This document shows, in pieces, positions 12,921-22,963 of a DNA stretch of 64,000 nt. The position numbers were made by a program, and so were the translations under genes. The stretch comes from Hypomesus transpacificus (lineage: Eukaryota > Chordata > Actinopteri > Osmeriformes > Osmeridae), in NCBI RefSeq assembly GCF_021917145.1, contig NC_061061.1:16469610-16533609 (forward strand). The letters are read 5' to 3'. Positions within the stretch are counted from its first letter, which is position 1; every line of letters begins with the position of its first letter. The notes below the pieces were generated by a model. It was given only the letters and a program-made list of their open reading frames with translations. It made no database searches and was not told where the DNA came from.

Positions 12921-13652
12921 TGAAAGCAAATTAGTACGAGAGATAAACTGATTAAAGATTCGAGAGAGAGAAGGCAGAGCAAACAAAAGAATGTTGTTGC
13001 ACATGTCTCTTCCCACAAATGGGAGATTTACTTGAAACACTTTCACGTTTCAATTGCGCATGTAGATAAGAATAGAGACTCTGGATGCACTGTGTTCTCA
13101 CTACCTTCCTGTTCAACTTAACTCTAAACCATTCTATTTGGAGCAGTCTTAAGCAAAACCAACAACTTAAGCCATTATAATATGAGCTCTTATCGCCCCC
13201 TATATTAGCCTACTCCTGGCCCTCCCTGTTCCATACACCAGTCAAGCAGAAAATCAGTGGTTCAAATACCACCATTGACTTACATTGAAGATGGCACCAG
13301 TGACTTTGCAGAGGGGCTGCTGAAAGCTCCACTCCTGAGATTGAAAGGTCTGACTCTGAGCTGCCCTGAACGGCAGCGTGAGCAGCAGCAGGCAGTCAGC
13401 AACACCCAGGTGCAGGATGAAGGTGTCTGTCAAGTTCCAGCTCCGTCTCATCTGGGCCATAATCCAAAAGACAAGGCCGTTTCCCAGTATGCCCAGAACC
13501 AACGACAGGACATACAACCACAGAAGGAAGATCGGCTTCCAGTGCATTCCCTCCTCGGGATCACAGTCATCCTTGTATTCATAACTGTCCTCATAAATGG
13601 ACGTGATGTTTTGTTCAAATATCCCTTCCAAATGCACTTCCATGTCTGTCAT
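12083..13652 (-). CDS. CXCR3 paralogue lacking the DRY box (putative atypical or decoy receptor)
   Basis: Coding exons are 13652-13284 and 12784-12083 on the minus strand, joined in phase 0: 356 residues, open throughout. The start is the ATG one base after a good acceptor (CTTACTCTTCCACAG); a frame extending further upstream crosses that intron and was discarded. Intron position, TM1 (GNGLVFWIM), TM2 (LHLGVADC), TM6 (CWTPYN) and TM7 (SLNPLLYF) match the cxcr3 at 7871-9167. The difference is at the end of TM3. Where the partner reads SLDRYLCIVHAAQMYSRK, this gene reads SLMSSRK, an exact 11-residue (33-base) in-frame loss of DRYLCIVHAAQ. The DRY arginine is central to G-protein coupling, so conventional signalling is unlikely while ligand binding could persist. 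Zebrafish Cxcr3.3 is described as a scavenger with an altered DRY motif (recalled); this may be its counterpart. Confidence 0.85.
12829..12918. repeat. (GA)n microsatellite
   Basis: About 45 uninterrupted GA dinucleotides inside the intron of the DRY-less cxcr3 paralogue. On the coding strand it is a CT run some 40 bases upstream of the exon 2 acceptor, where it could act as an extended polypyrimidine tract. Confidence 0.95.
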
Positions 13653-15962
13653 TCTGTGGAAGAGTAAGAAAAAGTGGTGCGATTGAAGACCAGTCATATA
13701 AGTCTCTAAATTAAACAAGGAACGGAAAATAAATTGTAAAACACGCTAAACAGGTTTGTCTGCATTCAGCTCTACTGTAGCCTACAGGTGACATCAAACA
13801 ATGTCCTCAAACAATGGCAATTTCGGAATATTTAAAACAGCTTACATGTTGTTGATGTCAGCAATGATGAAACAAAGAATAAAAAGACCGGAGTACGCTA
13901 GTACGCTATCTGTTAGTGTCCCACACATTATCGAGTTACATGCTGAAAGCCGAGTGAAACAGTAACTATTCATGTTAAGAGAAATAATAACTTAGTAACG
14001 AACATTTGAAGTACAGCCTGTGTTCCACTTACTTTACCAAGTTGTTCAGCTGCTTATTCGGTCAACCAGCTCTCTGTAGAATAAGGACAAATGATCTGGC
14101 GAGAACGGTTTCATTTAAGGGGTAACGCAAGTTCCTGCAGCGTAGCCTATCCGCATATCAAACAAGTCAAGCGTGTGCTGTGTTTAGAAAGAGAAAGTCA
14201 ATCACCTCACAGGCTTTTTACAGCTTGTTTTGACCAGCCAACTCCACTGAGAAATTCCTTTAGCAGAGTGAGCCCAGCCCGCTGCAACTGTTGTCTGTCT
14301 GTCAAAGTCTGCAGGCCTGATCCTGAGCTTGCGAATTAAAGCTAAAAGAAGTGGCGGAAAAAAAAGTAGACAACTACACATTTAACACTCAAGTTATATC
14401 TAAAGTTATCGGACTGTTTAGTGTTTGTCCACAAGATGGCGAAATTAGAGCTATTTTCAGGTAGGATGAATTCCAATTCGATATTCCGACCTCCCTGTTG
14501 GCTGAACATGTCTGACACACCAACTAAACTAACTCAGGTGATTTTTCTGTCCTTCCTTACCATGTATAACCTGAAGATCACCCAGCTGATTAAGATCTGG
14601 AACTGGAAACGAGGTCACATATTTAGCTGTCGTCAGGTTGATTTTGTTGTTGTTGAAAGGTTGAAAAAATATTGTTTGAAAATAAAGTCTTACAATAATC
14701 GTTTTTATATTTTCGAAATGTTTTTTTCAAAAGGTTAAATAAATAAATACATTTTCAAAATCCTAATTTTTTATTCACTTCCAGACCTGAGAGCTGTCGT
14801 CAGAATGTGACCTCCCTGAGGCTGTTAGAGATCGGTTAAACGATACGCCACCCGCGCCGGTGACCAATTCTGTTGGATTAGCCGTTAGGGGTTGTGCTTG
14901 AGATCTTTGAGGTGGTGTTTTCGATTACGGGTGCGGGCGAATGTTGGCCAAATAAATTCTTTTGCGCTAGGGGTGCTGTGGGTCTGTGTCTGGGGTCTGG
15001 GCTAAAACCCCAGTCTCTTTAAACTCAAAAAACCGCCTCTGATATAAATGCTATGGAAAATGTAGCCTAATTGTGATACTCATTTGAAATTGAATAACAT
15101 CAAGTGGACGTTCATTGTATTTTACTGACAAAGAAGTTAAGGTTTGTCTTTATGCTGCTACTCTCCTTAACCAGTGGTGTACTTAAGGCAATGCAGGAAA
15201 GCCTTTATGCTGTATGTATACCCATTCAAATCGAATGAATCAAATCTAAATGTGTTTGTATAGCCCTTTTTACAAGCAAGGTCACAGATGGCTTCTCATA
15301 CGACCATAGAACTGCCCCTCAACCAACCTAAACCCTCAAGGAAGACAAGGAAAAACTCCCATAAAAACTCAGAGGAGAAAAAATGTAATTAATTTAGCAT
15401 GGGCATGGCATTGGTAGGTAGAGCTACTGTTGGTTGCTACTGCTAGGGTACATACAATAACAGGAGTTGAGTATTCACAAAGAACACAATTCCTTATTTT
15501 ATAAAGATTTTATTTAAGAAAATGCATTTCAAATCAATCATAGTTGAACAATCTGACAAACACATTTTAAACTTAGCTTAAACATTGCCATGGCTGTTCA
15601 TGTGTACCCTTCCATATGAAATCGCACTTGACTAAACAGACATTGAGCGTGAAGCGTTTACTTTTAGTACAATTCTCAAATCAGTCATTACCCTTCTTGC
15701 AAAGTTTCAGAACACTGATCATGATATGATTACCTTTTTAGAAAAGTAAGAGAAATACCAGCCCTAGTTACATCTCCATGGAATAATCCTGAATGGAACT
15801 GAAAAGATTTTAATTTTTTGAGAACTTGTGTAGGTTATGGTGTAACCTTTTCACTCAAGACAGTTTTGTTTCTTTCATTTGGTTACTTACAAAATCCATC
15901 CGTATTCTTTTTAGCTTTTAAACCACTTCCTCTCTCTTCTCCACAACCCCTCATTTCTGGTT
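13653..15962. other. Upstream region of the DRY-less cxcr3 and spacer
   Basis: Contains the intron and presumed 5' non-coding exon(s) of the minus-strand cxcr3 paralogue, which I could not place. It also holds a dispersed fish repeat at 15228-15385 and a minus-strand polyadenylation signal (AATAAA read at 15514-15509) for the receptor at 15963-18150. No coding region was recognised. Confidence 0.5.
15228..15385 (+). repeat. Dispersed repeat (TTTGTATAGCCCTTTTTACA family), copy 1
   Basis: Shares TTTGTATAGCCCTTTTTACA with 34857-34915. It shares the later blocks AGAACTGC, CCTAAACC and GAAGACAAGG with 50397-50535, in the same order. The family is common in fish intergenic DNA; its class is not determined. 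Confidence 0.6.
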
Positions 15963-18150
15963 TCACACCATGACAGAAAAGTAAGACGTGTTCTCGCTGT
16001 CGGCTGAACTGCAAGAGACGGTGGTTCTTCGTGTTCCATTCGGTCCCCATCCCTCCATCCCCAGACAACCCCTCTTCCCCAGTAACTCTTTACACATCTT
16101 AGACAGCTCCCTTCTGAATTTGACCCCCACAAAGCCATACAGCAGGGGGTTTAGAGCACAGTGAGATAACCCCAAACTCTCGGTCACCATTGTCCCAATG
16201 TCCACTACACGTCCAAACAGGCACCCTTCTTGACCTATCACGCCCAACCTCTGCAGGCTGTCCGCCAACTGGAAGAAGTTGAAAGGTGCCCAACAGAACA
16301 CAAACACAGACACAAGGGAGACTATAAGGCGAAGGGACTTCCGTTTCTGGCGCCTACTGGCATTGCACAGGGACTTGAATATACGGATGTAACAGTACAG
16401 CATGACCACGAGGGGGAGCCCAAATCCCAGCATCAAGTTAACCAGTTGCAGCCCTACCTGCCACTGCATGGAGCTCTGAGTAAACCAGGTCCTGCAGACC
16501 CTGAGCTCCTTCTGGCCTAAGCCCCCGACGGTCACAACCTCTCTGAAGGCAATGTCCACACCGCTAAGGCCGAGGCACACCGTCCAGATCAGCGCACAAG
16601 CGATCTGGGCATGGCAGGTGTTGCGCTTCCAGCCGGTGCTGACAGCATGGACGATGGCGAGGTAACGGTCAAAACTGATGCAGGCCAGGAATAGGATGCC
16701 ACTGTAGCGGTTGAGGGAAAAGAGGGCGCCGGAGATCTTGCAAGCTGCCTCGCCAAACACCCACTCCTTGGCCCACTGGACAGCGAAGAGGGGCAAAGTG
16801 AAGGCTAACAAAAGGTCGGAGATTGCCAGGTGAAGGAGAAAGGTGTCCGTTAGGGAGTAGGAACAGGCCCCGGGGCTCTGGGAGTTGCGGTAGCGCCGGA
16901 CAACACACAGGACCAGTGTGTTACCCACCAGCGCCAGCACAAAGACGATGCTGTAGACTACTGGAGAGTAGCTCCGTCCGAAGCCCCAGATGTCGTCTTG
17001 GGAACAAGGAGAAGCAGACTTGTCAGTTCCTGGAGAGTCGGTGTAGTCATAGTCGTCTGGCTGGTAGATGAAAGAAAAATACAGAGTTAACCAGCCACCC
17101 AACCACTGTTGACCTAAAAGGAAGTTTAATAAAATATACACCACTTGGCTGTTTTTCTCCAATCTCTAAAAAATAAATCACAATTCTGAAAGTAAGCTTT
17201 CAGACCGTTTTGAGCAGGCTTTATAATTCTACACTTAACGGTGCCTGCACTAATGCTGTTTCAGTCACATCCTCTAAAAAAAAGGGCAGACCATGTGCGC
17301 GTCTAAACAGACAGCATACAGTTTAAATTTAGTTTTGGGTTCCATGAGTAAATTAGGTCTACTGTAGTAACCCAACCTTGATCTTGACAATAACATTCAT
17401 TCGTAGTAATCTAGAAAAGGTTCAATTCAGTTCTTCACTTTCTTTTGAGCTTATGTGAAGAAGTTTACTTAAGGTTTACGTTTGATCTATGTTTGTTCTA
17501 TGATATGAAAAATATAATCAATTACTTGATTTGAAATAGGGAATAATCCATCTATTTAGTCACAAGGTCAGTATGCCTATTCAGTATGGATCACAATTGG
17601 AGCATCCATTTTTCTTTTCTCACTTTTCTATCTCTCTTTTCTATCTCGCTATGAGTTGGTATTGAAAGCCTATAATGTAGCTAGACGTAGAACAAAGTGG
17701 TTCGGAGGGAGCTTCAAGAACGTACATATATGTAATGGAATGTGGTGTCTCTAGATATGATACCCTGCACATGTGTACAATAGTACCATGTATGTATGGT
17801 ACATGTATAGTACATACATGTATGTATGTTATCCAGGAAGAGAACTATGGCCTATAAGCCTGAGACATTGTTAGTAGAGTTGAATTCCTCCAGCCGATTT
17901 CCCCTGATGCAGCAATGTTTGGTCTGATAGATTCTTTGTTTACCAGCTTGTTCATCTATTGTAAGTTAGTCATTTGGTTGGTTATTGTATTCTTTGTATA
18001 ACTACGAAGAACCACATTTAAGTATCATGGTAAATCAATTCAATTTGATAACTTTGGAAGATGGTTAACCATATTCAGCCATACATAAGATAGTGGTCAA
18101 ACATCACTCACCCACTCATAATCTTCTGTCGTTGTCCTCAAGGAATCCAT
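15963..18150 (-). CDS. Chemokine receptor, CXC-type, orthology unresolved
   Basis: Class A GPCR of the chemokine-receptor family. I read two coding exons on the minus strand: 18150-18112, a 13-residue first exon ending in a GTGAGTG donor, and 17060-15963, joined in phase 0 for 378 residues. An unspliced reading to 17162 is possible but crosses a textbook acceptor (TTTTTCTTTCATCTACCAG). With splicing the N-terminus becomes strongly acidic and tyrosine-rich (TEDYEWPDDYDYTDS), as expected for sulfated chemokine docking sites. Seen: GNTLVLCV in TM1, LAISDLLLAFTLP in TM2, SFDRYLAIVHAV (intact DRY) after TM3, paired cysteines in TM3 and ECL2, CWAPFN in TM6, NPLLYGFVGVKFRR after TM7. The tail is Ser/Thr-rich and ends SVMV. 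It is clearly not a cxcr3 copy: TM5, ECL2 and the tail differ. CXCR5-like and CCR-like features are mixed, so I give no symbol. Confidence 0.8.
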
Positions 18151-20540
18151 GCTCACTAGTAAGCAGCCGAGTACCTGAAATGTTCATAGAATCACACATA
18201 CACACATGCAAATCTATTTTACTCTTTGCTTTGGATCTCCACTGTTTCAAGCCATCAATAGAAAAAACAGAAGTCTATGTTTCGGGAACCGAAACTTCTT
18301 ACATCTTTGTCACATTAAACAGGAATGGGAAATATTGTGACATCGCATCAGAGAAAATAAATGCAGTCAACACGTAAATTGACACAGTGATATACTGTTG
18401 GCAATGCACAACTGGACTGTCTTTGGCCACACACTGATAATATCTGTTTTGGTGAAATGTAGCTATACTTATCCACTTGCAGCCCTAAAGGCTGGAGAGG
18501 TGACCTTCTCAAATGTAAAATTAGAGATAATTGACTGATTGATTCTTTGCATTTAAAAAGTAATGTATGCTGTTATGCCTACATTCTCAGTGTAGCCTGA
18601 TAGACCGCATGAAAAAAACAACAACAAAAAACACATCGTATTGACTTGCCATTTTGTTAACCTTTTCCTGCCAGGGGAAGTGAAAATGCAGAGACATATT
18701 TTTACCACTTTTCAGAAAAAATTTTGCTCTGATGTCCAGTTCTACTTTCATTTTTTATTAGATTCGATGGAAGCTTACAACTTTCAGTAAAGACAAATCC
18801 GAGCACATGTAAATAGATCTCACAGAAAACTGCATACTTAACCCTTTCCTGCCAAAGCCAAAATTCTGAACATGGTGTCTGGTTAGACGTACAATAACAC
18901 TGGAAGACATATTAACTGGGAAGATTTATTTGACACATTGTGATGGCATGTTTAATAAGATCACATAGCACAACACGTGACATTACTAAAACTGCACCAT
19001 CCCTGCCAGTAGATAATTACTGATGATTTAGTTCACATTTTTAACTATACACTAAAGACTACCATTGACACTTATTGCACCAGCTAAACAAGAATAAGTC
19101 TAAAAGGTACTTTTTATCACCTTAGAAATATAACTAAAGTGGATCAGTTTCTCTCCAAGACTGATACCGACAGACTCGTGCATGCTTTTATCGTTGGAAT
19201 TTTAGATTACAATGTGAAATAAGGTGCACAAAGTGTTAAGGCCCGTGGGAGGGAAAATGTCATTGTGCAACCTCACAGCTGTGGCAGTACATTTCCTTCC
19301 TCTATCCAGTCACTGGTTGGCACTCAAATAAGGTGTGTACTGCATGTTACAGAAAGACTTCAAATTAATAAAAAAAAATGTATGTCAATGAAGAAAAAAG
19401 TTTATGACAAACATTCTTTTTATCCAAATGCACATGTTGTTTTCTGGGTGTTTTTTATCCTTCAATTATTTACAAGTAAAACTAAATCAAAAAGAGGGAT
19501 TGGTAGGGACATTCTGAAGTAGTCGGTTCAATTAACGTGAACAAACCGACAGAATGTGTTCACACAATACACCAGATAAACTGAACAAGGCTCATATTGA
19601 ATGTTTCTGATAAAAGCTACATTTTTCTTGAGCACAAAAAAAAAGACTTCAAAAATAATTAGCAACCATTTGTCAGTCAGACTAAACCATTTGTGAAATA
19701 AGCTAAGCTCTGCCTTGGATGTGTCAGCGTATCGTGTGTTTTATTTAGATTTACCTGAAACCTGAAAAGGGAGGGATAAGAGTGCAAACATACGTGGAAG
19801 AGCTAATATTGAGCGTCAACATGAGCTACACCAAGTACTACACTAGTGTGAGGTTCACATTCCAAACAGAGATTGGACATAATGGTTTCTGTCGATGTTT
19901 GCAGAGCTAGTCACTGTGTTAAACAGAATACTTCAGTGGTAGTTGTTGACTGCCTTACTCCTGTATACATTTTCATCTGGATCAATAAAGTTAATTGATT
20001 TAAACATTTACACCTGGTGCGAAGTTGGAAGCTGTGAAATCTGTGACTGAACTCAAAGCAACAATTTGGTGACTGTTTGGTCAGTCAAGGACATCACTAC
20101 TGTAGAGTGACCTCAATTAAGAATTGTTGTTGATGAGTAAACATTCAAATACAGATATTGCTCTGACATCATTAATAAACACTAACACAGCTACAGTTCA
20201 CACAGAATGCAGTCATATTTGTATGTCAATTTCACAGTCAAATTTTACAAACATAATACTGTCCCACAGACCCCTTGAGTACGTATATACGAAACCTAAC
20301 CATGAAGGGGCATGTGGTGTTTCATGAAAGGCAAAACGTGCATTTCCACCCTATGCCTCTCCCTTCATGATAACGACACACGTCACAACAGGAGTCATGA
20401 ACACTTCACCACATCTCTACACCCCAAAACCAAACTTCTCCCTTTTGACTTTACAAGGTATTCCGGCAGGCAGACCCTTGGTCCTTTCGCAACGCCTTAA
20501 CACCACAAAATGGACTTCCCTGTGACCTATCAAGTCCCGT
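18151..20540. other. Intergenic, nothing recognised
   Basis: AT-rich spacer between the third chemokine receptor and cnfn. A phrase AACC(C)TTTTCCTGCCA occurs twice (near 18659 and 18840), and the intervening DNA may be an old repeat, but no ends could be defined. Open frames at 19265-19522 and 20124-20500 show no domain, no splice partners and no good start context. Confidence 0.5.
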
Positions 20541-20548
20541 TAAAATGA

Positions 20549-20655
20549 TGACGTCACTGCAGGTATAACAGAGGAGTGCACTCCCATTTGGCGATTTCTT
20601 CAAGGGCGCCCAGAATAATCGGACACCTTATTGGAGGCAGGGATCAACCCAAGCA
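20549..20655 (+). promoter_or_regulatory. cnfn promoter and 5' non-coding exon
   Basis: A perfect CRE palindrome TGACGTCA at 20549-20556 is followed by a TATA element (TATAA, 20564-20568). Transcription should begin about 20590-20600. The non-coding exon ends at 20655 in CAAGCAG, followed by the donor GTAAGA. The matching acceptor (CTTCCCCAG) ends at 20900, two bases before the cnfn ATG. The elements are seen directly; transcription is inferred. Confidence 0.6.
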
Positions 20656-20902
20656 GGTAAGAAGTTTCAGACGACTTAAATTACAATCACTTGGATTACG
20701 GAAATATATCAACAGTCGTATCTCATTTCCTCTCATCCACTCGATTTCCCTGTTGTTATCCCTATCCCTTTCCTTCATCTCTCTCTCACCTCATTTCCAA
20801 AATGTTCAGTTTTCTCCCTAATTTCTCGTCACTACTTCTTCCCCTCTTCTACCTTCCTTCTCTTCACTATAATCCTTCTACCACCCTCCCTCTTCCCCAG
20901 TC

Positions 20903-21681
20903 ATGTCGTATCAGACAGAAGTGATCAGCTCCCAGCCACAGGTCACTGTTACAAGCTACACCATCTCCTCCAACACTGCCGAATGGAGCTCCAATGTGTG
21001 TGACTGCTGTGAGGACTGCGGTATCTGTAAGTGTGTATATGTGTGTGTGCGTGTAGGGTGAAGTGCCATGCCCAAGGACACAACGTCATTTGGCACGGCC
21101 GGAATTCAAACCGGCAACCTTCTGATTACAAGTCCGATTACCTAACCGCTCAGCCACCTGACTCCCTGTGATACGCTGATACGTCTTTCTCTCTCCTGCG
21201 CAGGCATCTGCGGGACATTCATTCCCTGCATCCTGGCCTGTAAGGTGTCTCAGGATCACGGAGACAGCTGCTGCCTGCCCTTCCTCCCTGGAGCCATGAT
21301 AGCCCTGAGGACCAGCATCCGCAGCAAACACCACATCTCCGTAAGTCACGTCCCCCTCAGCAGTCCCAGCCCTAAGGTTTGGGTCACACCAGACGGGGGG
21401 GGAAACCGCCACTTAACATAGTCAGCGCCATTGTGATTGTGATTGGTGAGTTTATGAGCGTGGGAACAGTTTCATTACTTTTTAGATTGTGATTGAATGA
21501 GAGGGAGACCACTTATGCTGCGGTCAAAAGTCAAATAAAGAATTGTCTAATCAGCTGCAACCGTCATAAACTGTCACGTGCTGATCCCCAGGGCTCCGTG
21601 TGTGATGACTGGGTCGTCATGTCCTGCCTGCCTCTCTGTGGACTATGTCAGATGGCTCGAGAGCAGAAGTCTAGAGGATGA
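20903..21681 (+). CDS. cnfn: Cornifelin (PLAC8/Cys-rich family)
   Basis: Small cysteine-rich membrane-associated protein. In mammals cornifelin is a cornified-envelope component; the fish role is not established. Coding exons are 20903-21026, 21204-21340 and 21592-21681, with phases 1 and 0 at the junctions: 116 residues against about 112 in human. The family hallmark is clear: CDCCEDCGICICGTF spans the first junction, so the splice itself rebuilds the Cys-rich motif. Then come CILACKVSQDHGDSCC, LPGAMIALRTSIR and the C-terminal CDDWVVMSCLPLCGLCQMARE. A CRE/TATA promoter and 5' non-coding exon precede it (20549-20655). A minus-oriented SINE lies in intron 1. A polyadenylation signal is at 21993-21998. 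Its position beside prr19 and pafah1b3 homologues matches the human neighbourhood of CNFN. Confidence 0.9.
21054..21165 (-). mobile_element. SINE head fragment in cnfn intron 1
   Basis: Reverse-oriented tRNA-like head and part of the body of the main SINE family: TGCCCAAGGACACAACGTCA, CCGGAATTCAAACCGGCAAC, then CCGCTCAGCCACCTGACTCC. The 3' tail is absent. It sits 28 bases after the exon 1 donor and ends 38 bases before the exon 2 acceptor, filling most of this short intron. Confidence 0.85.
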
Positions 21682-22963
21682 TTGGTCGGAGGCCTGGGAC
21701 AAGATAGGATTTAGAGACCGTCAAGCATCCATTGGAGGCTGAGGAACACCATGTGTCTCATGGCACTTGTGGTCTGGTCTGGTCTGTCTGTAAGGGGAAA
21801 TTCTGGGTGAAGTTGCACATCCGCAAAACAAGACCACATGCAGTCAGTGTTGTTTCATCATAGGCCGCAAAAACCCTATGAATTTATAATACATGGAAAA
21901 TTTACAAATGTATTAAGTGAGACGAGGAGAAATTGCAAGTTTGAAGAACAAATAAGTACGTGTGGAATTATCAGTAGGAAAGCAACTTGAAAAATAAAAG
22001 ATTGCCAGTAGAAATCAGACTTCAACTGTCCCATTAGAAAATGTCTTAGTAATTTTGATGACTACACTAATCACATGTTTATTGTTACCTAAACCATGTC
22101 ACATTGAGACAATATATGTTTAAATTAAATGTAATTAAATAAATGTTCTTTGGTGAAAATACGATGATAGTTATCATTCAAATCCAACTGCTTTTTTTCT
22201 TATACAATAAGTTTCAGTTTTAAATGCTCCTATTCTCTGTAAATGACACAGTTCCCTCTCCTGTGATTATTGCTTGTTATTTGCCCATCTTCCTCTTTTT
22301 ATTGCTGCAAAACCTTGTTTGCCACGGATAAGGAAAGAGACGAGCTTCAGGATTATGTCGGAAAGGACCAACAACAGGAGACAACTTGAGGTACGGCTCT
22401 TCAGAAACATAATTTATCTTCATATCTTTATGGACAAATACTTTTTTTCTAGGTCAATTAACACTTGAACTGATCATAAAATGGATCATGACTAGAGATA
22501 CACATGAACACAAATACATTGTACATAAGGAAACATGAAATATTGTAATTGAAACAGCTTTCTAAGGCAATTACAAATTAATCTCTTAGAGGAATGCCTA
22601 TCAATTGTTAATTTGTGGTCAATTAGCGAACAATAACAAAATATGTAAAAAAAAAATATGTTACATAATTGTAAGATGTTGTACTGACTAGTCATTGAAA
22701 ATATTATTGTGTTTAATACCTACACTTTTTACTTTCTCTCTCAGAAGACATTGCCACTGTCTACTGCTCATCAGCTCAGGAGAGACATAAAAAGCAACAA
22801 ACTCCTTATTATAGCCAAGGTTGCGCAAACACAATATCTCTGGGTTCAAGACCCATGTCAGTTCAGTTCATGAAGTTCATTCATGAATGAATGAAGTTTT
22901 TTGTTGTTAATTTTAGCACATTATTTTCTTGACCACGATTTAACTGTTTGTCACTCAACCAAG
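21682..22963. other. cnfn 3' region and upstream region of the TLR gene
   Basis: Contains the cnfn polyadenylation signal AATAAA (21993-21998) and AT-rich DNA. A CT-rich tract ending in an AG at 22742-22743, and another AG at 22914-22915, are plausible acceptors for a 5' non-coding exon of the TLR, but neither can be proved from sequence. No coding region was seen. Confidence 0.5.

Noticed and set aside
12780-13046. Ser-Leu repeat frames on the minus strand
   Set aside because: They translate the (GA)n microsatellite in the intron of the cxcr3 paralogue.
13653-13718. 22-residue upstream extension (MFNLETYMTG) of the DRY-less cxcr3
   Set aside because: It crosses a good 3' splice site (TTACTCTTCCACAG); the ATG at 13652 gives a normal receptor N-terminus.
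17061-17162. Hydrophobic N-terminal extension of the third chemokine receptor
   Set aside because: Intronic: a textbook acceptor precedes 17060 and an in-phase 13-residue exon exists at 18150-18112.
22901-22963. 21-residue upstream extension of the TLR frame
   Set aside because: It starts at a TTG, not an ATG. The ATG at 22964 has good context and begins a signal peptide.
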